Source of the DNA: Hydractinia symbiolongicarpus | Taxonomy: Eukaryota; Cnidaria; Hydrozoa; Anthoathecata; Hydractiniidae | Length of the DNA stretch: 64,000 nt | Assembly (NCBI RefSeq): GCF_029227915.1 | Contig: NC_079887.1 | Coordinates: 10,230,001 to 10,294,000 of the forward strand | Direction of reading: 5' to 3' | Shown: positions 62,146 to 64,000 of the stretch, piece by piece | How the letters are laid out: every line of letters begins with the position of its first letter | Numbering within the stretch: position 1 is the stretch's first letter | Notes under the pieces: generated by a model | Databases searched by the model: none | Seen by the model: the letters and a program-made list of their open reading frames with translations, nothing else | What the model was told of the DNA's origin: nothing | Translations under genes and position numbers: made by a program

Positions 62146-63617
62146 CATACGTTATACATCAACACCAGTCAATAAGTCATAAATACCAATATGCTAAATG
62201 AAGCTATTATTATTATATACCTATAAACGTACTCTAACAATTATAAGTGAAGTAGGAACCGGCAGAAATAACTAAGAATTGTTAAATGCTTTTTTTTCTA
62301 AATATAACTAAGCATTCATACCAATTAGTCTTTTTAAGAATTTTTTTGAAGGTAGTGAAAGTCAAGTGACACCACATTAAGCATCTTCAGCATGTCACAC
62401 TTACTTCAAATTAAAACAAGATCTTTGCCAGGCACCCTTCAAGTTTACGGCTTGGAAAACAAAATAACGTTCAAAAATTAAAATTCCTGGCATAGTGTGA
62501 TATGTGAAATCAAGTGATATAAACTTTAAACCTACCAAATTTTTGGGCATAATTTACAAATAAAATAAAGGAACCATAGGGAACAATTATTTTGTACTAT
62601 TCTATTTGACTTTAAATAAAAATACTTGTGTTTATATTTTTGGCTATTTATCAGGAAAATCAACTACTGACAAGTAGTAGTATAAATTCATTATAACTTT
62701 GCAGAAAAACTATGACAAGCCATAGGAAATATTTTAAATTTATATTTTCAACTTCCAGGCAATTACTATATGAAAATCACTGGCTGACTATTAGCCATGC
62801 AAACAATGTACAAATGTTTGAGTGAAAATATATTTGACAAAATTTAGAATTGCTTTAACGTTTCTCACACCACACTTTTTGAAAGGATTGATTTTCTCTT
62901 GATTTTATGGTATTTTAATTATAAAGATTTTGACAATATTTTAAATATTTTTGTTGTTTGCTTTTTGTGTTTCGTGTTTTTTGTTTTTCGACTTTCGTTT
63001 CTCAAATTTGGCTGAGATTTAGCTCCCGTCTGAAAATTATACTTTAATTTAATTTTTATCACATTGGCAAAAAATTGCCAACGACGCAATGAATGAATTC
63101 AATTTTTCGCTTTGAAATTGCATTCAAGCAATTCCAAAAACGTTTTTTTGGTTGAGCAATATCAATTCATCTTACATGGAAATCAATGTTCCCTTTTTTA
63201 TTATTTGTAAAAAAAACCAAATATAAGAAAGATAAAATAAAATAGATAAAAAGACTTCATGATAAAATATGCATTTATAAACTTATTCTAATTTATTCAG
63301 ATTGCTCACCCAGTCTAAATTATTGTAACCAACATTTATTGCTCTGGTATTATTTTCTTATTGATAGGCCTGTGTTTTGGTCAACATGACATCCACATTG
63401 GCAATTTTTTAGTTAGAAGTTACTTTTTACATCTGGTAGGACATCAACAGCAACAAGAGCATATATAAATTATTCTAACCAGTGTCTTAAACTGTTCACA
63501 ATAGAAGCAATAGATTTTCTAAAGTCAAAAATTTTTGTGGAAGGGTCATTGAAGCTAATGCTGTTCTTGGATTTTCCATGTTTTATTTGTTTTAGCATTT
63601 TCTAGCCTTTTAAACTG

Positions 63618-63998
63618 CACATTAAAGGGAACCCGAGGTATAAAATGATGTTGGACTTATATTATAGAGCTTAAAAAGTTAGCTAACAAGTCTCAGAAAA
63701 AATAAGAGCCCTGGGACGAGCAAGCAAGTGTCATTTTGGCAAAAAAAAATTATGTTAATCAATTAACCTTAAAAATATCTATGCATTGATAAAGGTTGAA
63801 TGCACACCCCTGAACAGGTCTAAAATTACTGATGGAAGAAAATGTTTAAATTTGCTATTACTGAAATATGACATCATAGTTCATGCAGCATAATTAAATC
63901 TGAAATTCTTTAAATGTGAATATCTTAGAACAAAAAGAGCTTTTTAAAAAATACAAAAAGTCCAACATCATTTAATACCTTGGGTTCCCTTTAATGTG
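63618..63998. mobile_element. MITE with long TIRs and TTAA near both ends
   Basis: CACATTAAAGGGAACCC (left) and GGGTTCCCTTTAATGTG (right) are inverse copies. Pairing continues with mismatches through ATAAAATGATGTTGGACTT. TTAA lies three bases inside each end, suggesting piggyBac-like TTAA insertion with a fortuitous extension. A half copy is at 39713-39925. Confidence 0.6.
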
Positions 63999-64000
63999 TT

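Larger units (their letters stand above)
61370..64000. other. eL6 intron, to end of window
   Basis: No continuation exon of eL6 (expected to begin like VVFLKQL) was found. The interval holds two TIR elements listed separately and AT-rich filler. Confidence 0.55.

Noticed and set aside
63371-63411. Next eL6 exon after an acceptor-like TTGATAG
   Set aside because: The encoded ACVLVNM sequence does not resemble the conserved VVFLKQL continuation and stops soon after.

Overview
The window is AT-rich, intron-containing animal DNA with GT-AG introns, single-exon reading frames and a dense load of small transposon debris. An ERK-type MAP kinase, a SNAP-29 family SNARE and ribosomal protein eL6 make it metazoan. 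The repeat types (Penelope-like GIY-YIG remnants, short Helitron-like units, inverted-repeat elements ending AACCTCGTCCCCAGG) and the AT-rich compact introns fit a cnidarian, probably a hydrozoan. That placement is inference from sequence style; no search was run.

Layout. 1-20 kb is mostly gene-free: Helitron-like ends at the left edge, one possible secreted-protein exon on the minus strand (1210-1536), a Penelope-like element with two large inverted arms (3685-4809), and several TIR elements. 20.3-27.9 kb carries a ten-exon plus-strand gene for an unrecognised, partly coiled-coil protein, whose introns hold a LINE remnant, a 16-bp tandem array, an (ATT)70 tract, a tRNA-like SINE head and a 61-bp minisatellite. 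A SNAP-29-like gene lies tail-to-tail with it (29288-29971, minus). After 5 kb of repeats comes a complete ten-exon ERK1/2 orthologue (35285-43281, 352 aa). Directly downstream is a possible three-exon micropeptide gene (43623-45445, 31 aa) with a canonical poly(A) signal.

47.3-56.9 kb is the most unusual part. Two uninterrupted plus-strand reading frames of 513 and 1632 codons encode highly charged, low-complexity proteins. Both end in a CaaX prenylation box placed 46-47 residues after a Cys-x-Gly-(x)-aromatic-Val-Leu-Val motif. The smaller has alternating basic clusters and three TQT motifs; the larger has about 21 tandem 13-residue repeats. They look like a tandem pair of divergent, membrane-anchored scaffold-like proteins that I cannot assign to a named family. 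The right end holds the first coding exon of eL6 (61028-61369) and the start of a long intron filled with TIR elements.

The genes do not form a pathway; apart from the CaaX pair, the neighbours appear functionally unrelated, as expected in an animal genome.
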